Notes: generated by a model not told the origin, from the sequence alone. Positions 52,485 to 63,887 are shown, numbered from the stretch's first letter. The stretch is DNA of 64,000 nt from Lepraria neglecta (GCA_033220425.1 CM065647.1:4836001-4900000); one strand, 5' to 3'. Numbers and translations: made by a program.

Positions 52485-54620
52485 CTAGACAATGACTATG
52501 GTGTACATGCCATTGCCATGGCTCTTGATATATTCGTCTTTTGACAGCTCACGGAACCTTGCCATTCCGAGTACATGTCGGATCCCTCTTACCAGGTCAC
52601 AGCCACCGAAGCGCTGATACATACCTGGAGATCCGGGCACTCGCTCTAACAAGAGACTGACTAACGTTTCGGGACTTTCACCATACTTTTCTCGAATGAA
52701 TGGCATGCAGTACGTCGACGTTGGGGCAGAATCTGCTGACGTTGCAAAGTCTAAATCAATGACATCTTCGCCTATTTTGGTAAATGTCTCTCTCCGCCAT
52801 TGCAAGTGGGCTGTTGTGACTAGCTGGTGCCGACTTTGTGCTTGGAATTCAAGCTCAATCTCTAACAGAGAGCCCTTGATCAACAATTCTGCTGACTTCA
52901 CCTGGCCGAAGATGTCATCCGTGAGGTGTGTGATGTCCATCTTCAGAATGTCTACCATCGCAGAGCAATTTTCGACGGCTTCTTGATTGGTTCTGTGATT
53001 GTAGATCGTGCCGTCCACCGATGCCCACGACCAGCTTGGTGCACGATAAGGTTTTGGTCTGATTGTTTGGTGGCCGTATCGTAATCTCCATTGCATGTGC
53101 AAAAGCAGGTTACGTTTCCACAAGCCCACGACGTATTCATCAGGGATTGCAAAGCTTGTATGAACCTGTTTGGCTAGACCTGAGATAGCAACCAGCTTGT
53201 CTTCGGATCGGGTCAAGTTACGACCGGTATAGTCATTAACAGTGTTCATCCAAATGCGATAAAGCCAATAATCTGGGTGTTCCTGCTCATTCACTGTTCT
53301 AGTGAGCAATGCAGGACCGCCAAACCAACGTCGTTTCCTTGGTGAACCAAGTAGCATCTCATTGGGAGCCTTCTCGCTCGCTCCAAGAGAACCACATTCC
53401 CATATCAGTCGGTGGGGAGTGAAGTAGAGAATCCGTGGAGCTAACAGGATTTCTTGCACGACCCAAGCTCTGGACTCAAGGTATGATGACTCGACATCGG
53501 TATGTAAAGTCTCATGGTTCTCGATCTCATAAAATGCTTGTGCCGAATCACCCATAGCAGCCCGGACAACGCAAGTATGTGATGAAAAAGGGTCATAATC
53601 CTGGAATAGGCCTGAGTAGCTGTCTGGTCCAACGCATGCTGCCAGATTGCAGAATGAAGAGCGATATGTGTCTCCCATTGCGCTCGACTCTTGCTGCCAA
53701 TCCTCGACAGAGTCTTGGATGACGCAAAGTGCATCAATCCAGATATAGCTGACACCAAAAGCTGATCGAAGTTTCCGCGTGACTTTGATTGCATCTTTGA
53801 ATGTGCCCGGCAATGGCTGCCACGGAATTAATTTTTTGAAATCTTGCTCGGAAGAGCTTGTTAGTTTCATTTGTAGACCATGCCGTCCCCAACTGTGGCT
53901 GAGAGTCACATATAAGGCGTTCGACGGAATTTCGTGACTGAGGATCAACCTTACATCGGAGAAGTCGTCACGAGAGCCAACGTATATAAAACGAGATGGC
54001 TTTTGGCGACTTCCTAGTGGGCGGTGGGTGCAAGCCCCATGGTTCACTACGCAATTCATGATCCACGACAGTGCAATCGCCCATGTCTCGGCTTGATTAT
54101 GTCTAGAATTACAGGTCTCAAGATCGCAGTGGGTCACTATTCTCCATCAATCAATGACCTTTTGACCTTGAGATTCAGTATCCAGACCTTTAGTAGGGCG
54201 TAGATCAAGTTTCATAGCGCTCATTGTTGTATAGCGCTCTTTCCTCAATCCTTCGAGCGTACCATGTGACAGAAGTAAATCGTATCTTCCGGCTTTCCTG
54301 TGCTGAGCGTCCTGAATACCCATCTTCAAAGCCTTCGTTGGATTCTTTGACTCAAAAGCTTGGAACATGGAACGTTCTTTTCCAGAGACTTGAAGCAAGA
54401 ATAGAGCGCAAAGATGGCAGCCATGATATGCTGACTTCATGAATTCGCAAAACGTAGGCCAATGAGCCTGCCACAGTATTTCATGACGTGTCTCACGATG
54501 GTTCGCTGACCATCGCTCAGTCCTTCCGTCCTCCTTTGTCCAGAGGCCTAAGTTCCCGGGAATGAGGATCCTGTCGAAGAACGACTGGCAGTAATTACAC
54601 AGGTGATCGTTATCAGGCAT
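52485..54620 (-). pseudogene. HET-domain (heterokaryon incompatibility) protein with one internal stop
   Basis: A single minus frame of 712 codons, interrupted once by TGA at 54147-54149. The N-terminal part has HLCNYCQSFFDRILIPG and YHGCHLCALFLLQVSG, a Cys-rich start typical of HET proteins. The HET domain follows: YVTLSHSWGRHGLQMKL, FKDAIKVTRKLRSAFGVSYI, WIDALCVIQDSVEDWQQESS, MGDTYRSSFCNLAA, ESRAWVVQEILLAPRILYF. These proteins trigger cell death after fusion of incompatible strains. Downstream translation could start at 54137 (MTHCDLETC), leaving an intact HET domain without the Cys-rich start. No intron removes the stop in phase. Confidence 0.85.
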
Positions 54621-54926
54621 CTTTGATCCATCGCGGTAGCAACAGAGTCCAAAACCTCGATAATGACAACTGAGCTACCATACAAAAAGTTGCGGGAAGC
54701 CGCTGATCGCTTAGTCATCACGAAACTCACTTAGTTCGATGGTACCATGCGACCAGAGGGACCAAATACTTTGTGACAGGGTTTGAGAAGAGGGTCATGG
54801 CGATTTGCTATTCTCATTGCATTGCTGTCGAGAGATAAAGACGTAAGAAAATAATCGGAAAAGGGAGCTTTCTGCTCTGATACACCATGGTTTGCTGTCT
54901 GCCAGATACGTTGGTATGCCCAGACT

Positions 54927-55219
54927 GTGCTTTCTTTCATTTCAGAGTTCTGTCCAACCCTATGGACTGAGGAGAAAGACGATACTGGGAAGGTTACGAA
55001 AGCGGCCCCTACTACAGCAGAGAAGACTGAATTTAAACGAATTTACAAGGAATGGAGTGTCAAGAATCGGAGAGCAGCACAGCTGCTCATTATGTACTGT
55101 ATGGACAAACCTGCGTCTACGATCGAAGACATGGAGGATGCCTTCTCTATTTGGTGCATGCTCAAAAAACCTTATCAAGACTCAGGCTTCACTGCAAGAC
55201 ATACAGCTTTTCAGAAGCT

Positions 55220-55257
<38 letters not shown>

Positions 55258-55814
55258 CGGTCGGAGACTACGAAGGCTCAGTGGACAGCTACATACATGG
55301 AATCCGCACTAATGCAAAGGACCTCAAAGATATGAATGCTACCGCCCCTGGTTGGATCCTAATCTCAACACTACTCAACAACCTTAATGACAAGTATACA
55401 GACTTCGTCCACCGAATAGTCCTTACGGCTACTGGAGAACCAGATTTTGAAGAAGTCGTCAAGCTTCTCTATAAGGAAGACCGTCTGGCCAATCGAGAAG
55501 TTATTTCGACAGCTATGGCTGCTGCCCGTGCAAAGGGCTCAAAACAAACCGAAATATGCGAGGAAGGAGAGTGTCGGCACTGCCCTAAAGGGAAGAAGAA
55601 GAAGATCCACCCGGAAGAGACATGTTGGATACTACATCCAGAATTACGCCCTGACCGTTACAAAAAGAAGAATGAAAAGGCCAACGCCGCCGCAGGACGC
55701 GACTACGACCACGACGATGACGATATGGTGGCTCCTCAGTTCGGATTATTCGCTTCTATGGCCGTACTGAGTCCATTCGACGAAGAAGACGTTGAATCTG
55801 ACGGTTCCAAATAA
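54927..55814 (+). CDS. copia-type gag fragment (295 codons)
   Basis: Open frame with the gag helical part (EFKRIYKEWSVKNRRAAQLL, IEDMEDAFSIWCMLKKPYQD), a run of 13 Thr from an ACA microsatellite, GSVDSYIHGIRTNAKDLKDM, and a Cys/His zinc-knuckle-like segment (CRHCPKGKKKKIHPEETCW). It ends ESDGSK at 55814. It probably lacks the true N-terminus. Confidence 0.7.
55221..55258 (+). repeat. (ACA)n trinucleotide repeat coding poly-Thr
   Basis: 38 nt of perfect ACA/CAA repeat inside the gag frame, adding 13 Thr residues. It keeps the frame open. Confidence 0.95.
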
Positions 55815-56277
55815 GACGCACCTTACTGCAGCCAAGCGTGTCCTCCGATATCTCAAGGGGACACTGGACCGAGGAATTATCTACGGTAAAGGACAAGGCC
55901 TTATTGGATACAGAGATGCTGACTGGGCTGGTGACAAAACAACAAGTAGATCTACCGGTGGCTATATATTTACCCTTTATGGGGGTGCTGTCAACTGGTT
56001 CTCCAAGCATCAACCCACCGTTGCACTGTCCTCCTGCGAAGCCGAATATATGGCACAGACGCAGGCTTCTAAGGAAGCTATTTGGATAACTTGACTGCTT
56101 GCAGGGCTAGATCTTGGCCATCAAGCACCGGAGATACCGGTCACCATAAAGGCAGAGAATCAGGGAGCAATTGCACTCACTAAGGATCCAAAATTCCACA
56201 CTCGGACCAAGCATATCGATATTCAGTGGCATTTTGTACGCGAGAAGAAGATATCAGCCAATGGGAACGAGAATTGA
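55804..56277 (+). pseudogene. copia-type RNase H (C-terminal pol fragment)
   Basis: In another frame right after gag: HLTAAKRVLRYLKGTLDRGI, YRDADWAGDKTTSRSTGGYI, SKHQPTVALSSCEAEYMAQT and KHIDIQWHFVREK, the standard end of copia pol. A TGA at 56092-56094 interrupts it where Trp is expected (WIT-stop-LLAGLDL). It ends at 56277. Confidence 0.85.
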
Positions 56278-56748
56278 GAGGATGTCCAAAAGGAAGGTGT
56301 TGTATGCTATTTGCCATTTTCCTTTGCCATTTTCCTTTGTCACCATTTCTTTATCAACATTCTAGCGTCTTCTAAGATGTTGATCCCATCATGTATATTA
56401 GGAGCCTCATTCCATAGATTCTGGCTCCTCAGGCTGTTCACATTCATAGATCTCATTGATATCTTGCAACGCTTGCACCAGAGCGACAGAAGGGTTGCAT
56501 GGAAAACACCATGCACTCATGAAAATTGCTTAGTCATGCTTAGTTAGCACTGTCTTCAATAAGGATGTCTGCATGCAAATAGCTTCTTCTTCTTTAATCA
56601 ACTCAATGAACAACACCTTCTGCCCCATAATTTCATCAGATACGTTTCTTCCTCTCCTGTTGGCACGTTTGCCTGCGTCTATGTACCGTATGCCGATATA
56701 ACTTACCATGCGCCTCCATGATTTGCAGCTCCTCTCATGCCTCCCAAT
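56278..56748. other. Intergenic region, no supported gene
   Basis: About 470 nt, right flank of the copia remnant. No LTR-like repeat or ORF with a domain was found. Confidence 0.4.
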
Positions 56749-57773
56749 TTACCATAGTTTCTCGAAAACGATAGCCCGATACCGTATCCACTTATCCCGG
56801 ACATTCAATCTATGCTTATACACAGTTTGCTCCACAATCTTCAAGTATGCCCACGAGCCACGAAATATCCCGTTGTTTCTTAGCCTCCTGTCCAATTCCG
56901 CAAGGAATTCTTTCCCCCGGTGATCTCTCGTTACTATTGCATTCTTCGCAAGATCTTCTATGTATTTTTCGTCCACAACGATGATGATATGGCCGCCTCT
57001 AGCCACCAACTATACAGCAGTATTGAATACTTCCAAAGGCACACCCCAAGGCCCGGGTCCTAAAGCCTCGCAAATCACTACAGCTCTGAACCTATTGGTC
57101 TCCTTCACGAAGCCTTGCACAACCGGATTGAAAGTATCCGCTAAATCCATCGGGATGATTATGTTGTCGTAAGCTGCCGACGTCTCTTTACTGACCGTGG
57201 CGTGAGCTTCGAAGGAGGGATCAACGCCGGTAAGATGGAGAGTCTTCCCCAAGTAAAAACGCAGCTGACGACCGACTTTCCCGTCACGGGAGCAAATCAT
57301 AAGTACTGTTGTCATGTTGCCAACAGGTTATCCGAGCTGCTGTAGAAGAATGATTGAGAGCATCTCTGGAGTCAGGCACAGGAGGACATCATGGTAAATG
57401 TGTCTGTGGATAGTATTAAATCAGAAGGACCTATCGATATATGAATAAAAGAGGAAGGGGACGCACTCGTATAGTCCAGGATACCGACTTATCGAGTCAA
57501 TGGCATAGATGGACAGCATCACGCCTTTCACGTCCCGATGGTGCTTGAATCCACCGCAACAAATTCATCATTGGGATCTTTTCCCCGTTCTTGAACCTTA
57601 TTGACGGAGTAGAGCACAGAAGGTGATACATTCCGCAGTGCAATGCCGAATGCGTTGGCGGCTTTATCTTCATCGCCGCTGTCTTCAACGCTGCTGTCTT
57701 CAACGCTGCTGCCTTCAACGCTGCTGTCTGCCATTTCCTCATCTACGCCTTCCATGGTATTCGCATTATTCAT
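56749..57773 (-). pseudogene. Broken gene, Rossmann/methyltransferase-like protein of unknown function
   Basis: Pieces on the minus strand in order: 57773..57528 (MNNANTMEGVDEEMADSS, then FGIALRNVSPSVLYSVNKVQ), a frame-shifted piece (GVMLSIYAIDSISRYPGLYE), HIYHDVLLCLTPEMLSIILLQ after a possible intron, then 57315..56749 (MTTVLMICSRDGKVGRQLRF, AVVICEALGPGPWGVPLEVF, ARGGHIIIVVDEKYIEDLAK, YKHRLNVRDKWIRYRAIVF). The last block is cut by a TAG (about 57010) where CAG would read through. The alternating beta-alpha pattern resembles a SAM-dependent methyltransferase fold, but I recognise no named family. Confidence 0.5.
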
Positions 57774-58162
57774 GTCGTTCGATCCATCAATGTTGTCTCT
57801 CAGCTATACCAAGGTAATTCCAACCTAGCAATTCGGCAAGCATTGAGACTGTACGTAAGCAATAGGTCTGGTGTGCGTGATCCTGCGCGTTTGTGAGTCC
57901 GGAGAACGTTGTAGTTGAATGTTTGTGTATTATCGTCCGTCGCGGTTGCCTAGATCGTTCGGCTGAAGTAAAAGCAAACTTCTTTCACCTCCGCAGCTCT
58001 GCTGCCAATCTGCAATCCCTGCGAAAATGGAAAGGGCCTTCCACTTTGAAATGAAACTTGGATAAGATAAGGCAGCTACGATACTGCTGCCCCTTCTCAT
58101 GAATTTGATCCCAGCATGATATTCGCTATCGCATCAATACAGCCTCTTCAAAGAAAGGAAGA
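57774..58162. other. Intergenic region, no supported gene
   Basis: About 390 nt; likely the promoter of the broken gene to the left and the 3' region of the minus-strand gene to the right. No repeat noted. Confidence 0.4.
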
Positions 58163-59008
58163 TCAAATCAACCCGGCCAACCTTCCTGCAACCGCCTTTA
58201 TACCCAGTAGCCTTCCAGTCATCGCTTCAACATTATTCTGCAGCAACGAGTTCTCCGGCTGCAGTCTCAGATCATCCCAAAGAAACAGCACACTATCCTC
58301 GTTGGCCCACTTCTCCTTATCCAATACCACGATAAACGTCCGATATTCCGGTTCGTTCATAAACGCTGTCCCGGCTGCCTCTTGTCCGTGATGAGGATAT
58401 CGACGCTTGTCGCCATCAGGGTAAAGATTGCCGGTACTGCGAGGAGACTGACAGCGATGGTGGCTTATGCAGGAACCGATATCCTGTAGGAGGTGATAGA
58501 AAAAGAATGGCAGGCTAAGAGCTGGTTTTGGGGGATGGGACAGTAGCGAGGTTGTGAAAAAACGGCCTAGTGCCTTAAGATCATCGCTTATACCTTCGGG
58601 AGGTGAAACTATGGCGTAGATCGAGTAGCAGAGATTGGTGGTCTCTGTGTCCGTTCCAAAGTGACGTGTAGATAGCTCGGGCTGAGATCGGTGCTGGAAG
58701 ATTGAAGTATGATTTTTTGCGTTGTCCCTAAGTCAGGAGAAGGCCCCAGCAATCGCATAGTGTTTCTCCAAAACCTCATCAATTCCCATGGTCCACTTAT
58801 CACCTCTCATCCGCATCAAAATCCATTTCATATTCAAATCAATCTGTTCAAAGATCCCCGCATCCTCATCATTAAGGCCCGGCTCAACAACGGCAAGATG
58901 CGCTGGCCGAACATCAAATGACACAAACAACGGACGACGGCCTTCCGCTTTCCCATTCAGCATTATTGATGATGACGCCGGAATGCTGATCTTCGCAGTA
59001 ACATGCAA
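58163..59008 (-). CDS. Hypothetical protein, two exons, unrecognised
   Basis: Minus strand. The 5' exon starts at 59008 (MHVTAKISIPASSSIMLNGK, then FVSFDVRPAHLAVVEPGLND, FEQIDLNMKWILMRMRGDKW). The 3' exon is open from about 58700 to 58163: QHRSQPELSTRHFGTDTETT, NLCYSIYAIVSPPEGISDDL, PEYRTFIVVLDKEKWANEDS, VLFLWDDLRLQPENSLLQNN. It is not seen from ATG-only ORFs because its only Met is near the end. An intron of about 50 nt with acceptor CTTCCAG or CTTAG around 58705-58735 would join them. About 270 residues. I do not recognise the family. No membrane segment or signal peptide. Confidence 0.5.
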
Positions 59009-59638
59009 ATGTTATGCTCGCACGGACTTATATTTGTGTGATTTTCTTACGCTTACTGTACTGGCACTCTAGACTTTGATGCGCTATGCAAGCGTATTTT
59101 GAGGGAAGGGGAGCGTGGACGTCAAATGTAACGCTGCCTTCAACAATTTACAGGCTTCATAGGAATTGGGATACACTGACAAGATCTTCGTCGGGGTTTA
59201 TGGTTAAGGTAAATTTGCTAGGAGAAGGCTGGATGTGAGGATGCGGCGCCCTTCCAAATTTTTTGAATTGGGCGGTCGTTCTGGTCTTGTAAGGTTATTG
59301 AGTACCAAGTCTGCCTGCTGAGTAGACAGGTGGCTCCTCGAGCGCTTGGCTGAGCGATTTGTCTTTCATTTGGCAGCGTTGACGTGAGGCTTAGGAAAGA
59401 AGACCAACTACGCTAGTTTAGCGCTATAGGGTAATCTATGTTATCTTGTTATGTAATGTAATGTACTACGTATTATTGATGGCGTTGTTCGAAACGTATA
59501 CGCTAGGAGTCGGCTACGACGATTCTTAGACATGGTCTATACCGCTCCGCTTGCTCTCCAGCATTGTCACAGGACGTAATCGCCAGCTCCGAATATCCCT
59601 CCAGACACTCTAGGACCTACACTTAAGGCTCATACCAA
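59009..59638. other. Intergenic region, no supported gene
   Basis: About 630 nt. A tandem TAATG/TACTACG run (ATGTAATGTAATGTACTACG, near 59452-59471) is the only local repeat. Confidence 0.4.
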
Positions 59639-60075
59639 TCAATTTGTAGACAAGATCCCGATTTCTCTTGCTGGAAAATCTTGCACCACCTGCAATAGAT
59701 CACTGATATGCTGAATAATCGCCTCGAAGCCTTCGGTGAAATCAACAATGCCTACGTATTGAAAGTTGCAGGTCTCAACATCTGTACCACCTACACTCTG
59801 TCGTATGTATACGGCTTCCATACCACCATTTACAAAGATAATGATGATGGCAACGTCCCCTGCTTCATCAACGCAGTATTAGGCGGTGTTATAGTCGATT
59901 GATTCGTACCAAAGGACGTAAGTAGTGGCCCTAAAGGAGGTCTGGCTCCCTGAGAAGTGAGTGGCATCATATCTTCGTCCGATAGCGAAGGTTTGCAAAT
60001 TTTGTTGCTCTGTGAATTCGAGAGTGCCCCGCCTGCGCTGGTATATGTGATATTGACCTGACGTTTACGGCGCAT
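59639..60075 (-). CDS. Weakly supported hypothetical ORF pair
   Basis: Two minus ORFs (60075..59830, MRRKRQVNITYTSAGGALSN; 59821..59639, FQYVGIVDFTEGFEAIIQHI) abut around a GTAAATG donor-like site. They could be exons of one small gene, but no family or matching acceptor makes it convincing. Confidence 0.25.
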
Positions 60076-60370
60076 TACTGAAGGTAAAAAGAAGGGAACA
60101 GGATTGCTGCGGGACGCTAAGCAAATAAAGACTCTGGGAGATTAGGGACGTGTAGGCCTTATACACCAGCCGCAGCTCGAGATTCTTCCAACGGCGATGT
60201 AATGGAAGTATTCAGACTATCCTCGTTGGCTTCCCAAATCGAAATCACCCTCAATTTCGCGGAATCGATCAAGGATTGTAGCAGCTCTTGATGCAACGAT
60301 TTTGAACAAAATGAGGATCTTCTATGGAATACTGACTAACCTCGAGAGGAGTCTGCCCCCTTCAGAATTC

Positions 60371-61075
60371 TCACGGCTGCACTACACCACTCGGCACCAT
60401 ATCAGCCAGAGCCCCACACCCCCCACAAGTCCTCTTCCCCTTGTCCTCTCCAAACTCAACCACAGCCTGCTTAATCTGCGTCCCCAAATCCGTACAGTGG
60501 AACGCGGCCTCATGTACAATCTCCTTGCAGATCTGGCAGTACCAGCGTAGACGATCGAGGCTGTCCTCAGGGCGAGGCTGCTCGAGCACAATACCCACGG
60601 TAGAGGCAAAGCGAATGGGGTTGTGTGGCGTGTTGGGGGGCAGAAGGAACATTTCGCCCTCGCGGATGGGAATGTCGCGGAAGGTTGGTTTTAAACTTGT
60701 CGCGTCTTGCTCAACGACCTTGAGCAACATGCTGCCTGTGTATTGGTAGAACCATTCGGGGGTTGAGTTGATGTGGTAGTCTGTGCGGGCGTTGGGTCCG
60801 CCTACGATCTGGGTGATGGAGGGTTAAAGGTGGCTTTTCTAGCAAGTTTGCTTTTTGTAGAGAATTCTGCTGGGGTTGAAAAGGGGGAATCTTGTGAAGA
60901 GAGGGTGATCAGACCATGACGGTGACGCCCTCATTGTATACACAGTAATTGTTGATTGGTGGCTTAAGGAGGTGGGAGTTTTCTTCGAGCCTAGGTTTCA
61001 AGCGTTAACAGCCGAGAGACTGGGGCTGCCTGGGTAAGTTTACCATTTTGGTAGATTTACAGGGGACGAAAGCAT
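60371..61075 (-). CDS. BNA1: 3-hydroxyanthranilate 3,4-dioxygenase
   Basis: Exons 61075..61044, 60990..60915, 60808..60371, 181 residues. A non-haem Fe(II) cupin enzyme that opens 3-hydroxyanthranilate in the kynurenine route to quinolinate and NAD. The joined N-terminus reads MLSSPVNLPKWLEENSHLLK, PPINNYCVYNEGVTVM-IVGG across intron 2, then PNARTDYHINSTPEWFYQY with the metal-binding His and Glu, and LPPNTPHNPIRFASTVGIVL with the second His. The C-terminal part has two Cys pairs (WYCQIC and CGGCG), the rubredoxin-like site of the family. Intron 2 uses a GTCTGA donor. Length is normal. Confidence 0.93.
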
Positions 61076-61311
61076 TGTTGGTTGTGTGTGGGATCTAATG
61101 AGACGAGTCCTCTAAGCCCGATTGTAGAAAAGATTGGGATGAGAGGTGCAGTGATATGGTTGAAAGAAAAATAAGGAATCAGGCTACGTTTGTTTTATTA
61201 TACGTCATACCGTGGTGGGGCACGGAAATAAGACAGCCCGCAATGCAGGCAGAGACATCATCATGCAGCGAAACAATAACGCACAAAATAAGACGGCCCT
61301 TCCCATCCCGA

Positions 61312-62609
61312 TCAAGAGTACCCCTGTTCCTCATCTGCCGCTGAACTCTCAATCGCCCATGTCCTAGTCTCTCTGATGATCTGTGCATCACTATTTTGGC
61401 TCCCACCATCCCATCCTGCCTCGTGTCCAAGAGTAGTAATCGTGATATCATTATTACCATTCTGTAATTCCAGACTTCCGGCTGCCGTGCCCCGTATTCC
61501 GGTGCTTCTAGTAGAGAGTTCGAAGGAGCCTTTTGGGTTTGTCTGCCCCTTTCGCCGTAACTCATCGCTTCGAATAAATCCAGTCTCGAGGGTTTCGAAA
61601 AGCGGCTTGAAGTAGAGAAAACAGAACGAGGCTATGCTCAGGCATTGGATTGTTTGAGTACAAAGTGTGGCGGGCCAAATTGCGAAGGTTAGGTCGTCAG
61701 AGTGTCGCGCTCTGTTCCAGTAGACAAGCTTACAGATCGAAGCTACACAAACCCTAATATCGGTGAGCTCCTCTACCACAATCTTATCCTGATAGATGCT
61801 TACGTGTTCCTCAGTGCGAACATCACCCCAACAGATGCTTTCTTAAGTAGAGACATGTGCACCCTTGATAGAATGTGAATAGGCAGAACGACCAGCGCAA
61901 GATTAATCAAGATGTTCATAACTTCAACGCAATTCCACCAAATGGCCTAGACTACATCAGCAGGTTTGAAGCAATAAGGTGGGAAAGACCTACGCGATCG
62001 ATGCAGCGGCCACTGAAGTAGTTCCATGGCTTTGGCGAACCACATTCAGCAGCACTGACTATAATTCCCGTAGCAGTCCAAATGAGCGTGACGCTTCCCA
62101 CGCCGAAAATCATGAGCCTGTCCCGTCGGACTGGCGTGATATTTCTGACAAATAGGAGGACTGAGAGCTCAGAAAGGCACATGCTACTTATGTACAAGAT
62201 GTTGGCAGCGTATGTAGCCTTTGGCCGAGATGAGTATTAGTTGCCGCAGTTAAAATTGGCGGTCGAGCAGCTCACCTTTGAATAAGCGGAGGTTTGGGAA
62301 GTACTTAATGCTGTGGCATGTTTGCCCAGTCCGTTTGAGGTTCGTACTGTGACGGCAACTGATTGAGCAATACTGAGAAGCTAAATGGACAAGCGTCAGA
62401 TCAGCGTAAAATATCGCTCGTCCGAGAGCTATGATTGAGGTCACCAATGAAGAGATGCTCGAATAATCATCCGGGCTTATCCTGCGAGTGAAGATGATTT
62501 TTGTAGCCCCTCGGGCTACCATGCTCAAGACTGAGATGATGCACAAAAACCAAGTGACAATCAACACCAGTGGAGAGAGATTGCTACTTGTGATGAATGT
62601 TTGAGCCAT
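61312..62609 (-). CDS. Rhodopsin-domain (Pth11-like) seven-helix membrane protein
   Basis: Exons 62609..62445, 62380..62276, 62218..61994, 61946..61804, 61753..61312, about 359 residues, phases consistent. Belongs to the fungal rhodopsin-like membrane domain family, expanded in Pezizomycotina and thought to include G-protein-coupled receptor-like sensors. Visible parts: VTWFLCIISVLSMVARGATK, the SPDDYSSISSL-LLSIAQSV junction, KATYAANILYISSMCLSELS, CGSPKPWNYFSGRCIDR-AIW, WNCVEVMNILINLALVVLPI, RNT-VCVASICKLVYWNRA, and a Ser/Thr/Gly-rich cytosolic tail ending EEQGYS. No N-terminal CFEM domain. Ligand unknown. Confidence 0.85.
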
Positions 62610-62640
62610 GGAGCAATGATAGTCAATGTTCAAAGATGAG

Positions 62641-62678
62641 ACTGACTGACTGACTGACTGACTGACTGACTGACTGAC
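62641..62678. repeat. (ACTG)n tetranucleotide repeat in the rhodopsin-domain gene leader
   Basis: About 9.5 perfect copies of ACTG starting 32 nt upstream of the start codon (minus strand reads CAGT). It lies in the probable 5' UTR or core promoter. Confidence 0.95.
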
Positions 62679-63887
62679 AGACAAGCTAATGATGGAACGG
62701 CGAAAAAGACACAGGTAGCACGCGTCCTTGTTATTGAGCAAGGCGTGAGACGGACGCTGAGGCTGAGTAATACCCGGCGAGATATGCCCTGCAACATAAC
62801 TCTGCAGCAAGTGTCAAAGGCGATCAATCGACTTCTCGCGGCCCAATGGGGTGGTGATTTCTACTTCCTCTTGAGCACAGCAGTGAAAGTCAACTGCAGT
62901 CAGATGCTACCCTAGCAGCGGCAAAGACGAATTCCACCCTACCATGTGGCAGATTTGTACGGAACAGCTATCTGGTTCTTTGTGAGACAGAAAAAATACA
63001 CTTTCAGAATATCAAAAATAAAGCATTGGTTACCAGTACCGTTCCCATGCACCTGCTTTTAGGGGCTGAAGGGATCGTCGTGAGATCATAGTGGGGGCTT
63101 CGGGGCGGAATGAGTAGCTCCCGTCTTACCCGCGTGGACGTCCCCGTGGCCTTTTAAATTGGCTACTGGCTACCACCTGCTTTTACCCAACCATATTCAT
63201 ACTATCAACACCTGGTGACAAGTCTCCCGGGACTTAGGTCCGCGACGTAGGATATTCATTCCGTAGGATTCCCTCCGTGATATGACATCTCCGTTCTGGT
63301 CCTTGCACCGATTGGCTCAAGCCGGATTATGCGGATCTATCAGCTAAGGTTTCTTGCCGCTGTGTCGCTTGTTTGGAGTCGGAATTTGCACGGCAGTGAG
63401 GCTGAGAAGAGCACTTTCGTCTCCATACAATAGGTCATTGGCGCGGAAATAGTCCTTGTAACTAGATGCCGTTGAACCAGACATTCGGTACCATCTCCAG
63501 CGTTGATCATGGACGAGCGAACCCATATTGAGTAAATCGCGCGTTGATCCTTTCATTTCAAGACACGGTCGTGGAACGAACACGCCGTCATTGAGATTCC
63601 CATCATTGAGCAAATGCAAACCATCATTGACTGCTAACTGCACACGAGGGCGTAGCTCAAGACAGCCAGCTATGACGCATGCTTACTACCCTTGTTGTCT
63701 TTCTTCTCCTTCCCCGGTTACTTCCAGCGCTTTCCTTCACTTTGATTGCTCTTCATGCACCTCTTGAAGGATTTATCTTCTACGATCGAGATTCATGAAA
63801 TTTCCCTTCTCGACCTTGTCACATCATAGTCCGCGTCGGTGTTCACTTGTTGCTGCCTAAACACTTGCCTGCGGCCATCTAGCTGAG
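62679..63887. other. Intergenic region with one weak ORF
   Basis: About 1.2 kb. The minus ORF 63643..63344 (99 codons, MQLAVNDGLHLLNDGNLNDG...) is the only frame of note, with no family. Otherwise there are promoter regions of the flanking genes only. Confidence 0.35.

Larger units (their letters stand above)
54892..56277 (+). mobile_element. Ty1/copia-type retrotransposon remnant (gag fused to RNase H end)
   Basis: A gag-like ORF is followed directly by the end of pol; protease, integrase and reverse transcriptase are missing. No LTRs were found at either side. The element is an internally deleted, truncated relic of a fungal retrotransposon. Confidence 0.8.

Noticed and set aside
54621-56748. 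LTRs of the copia remnant
   Set aside because: No direct repeat of useful length with TG...CA ends could be found on both sides.
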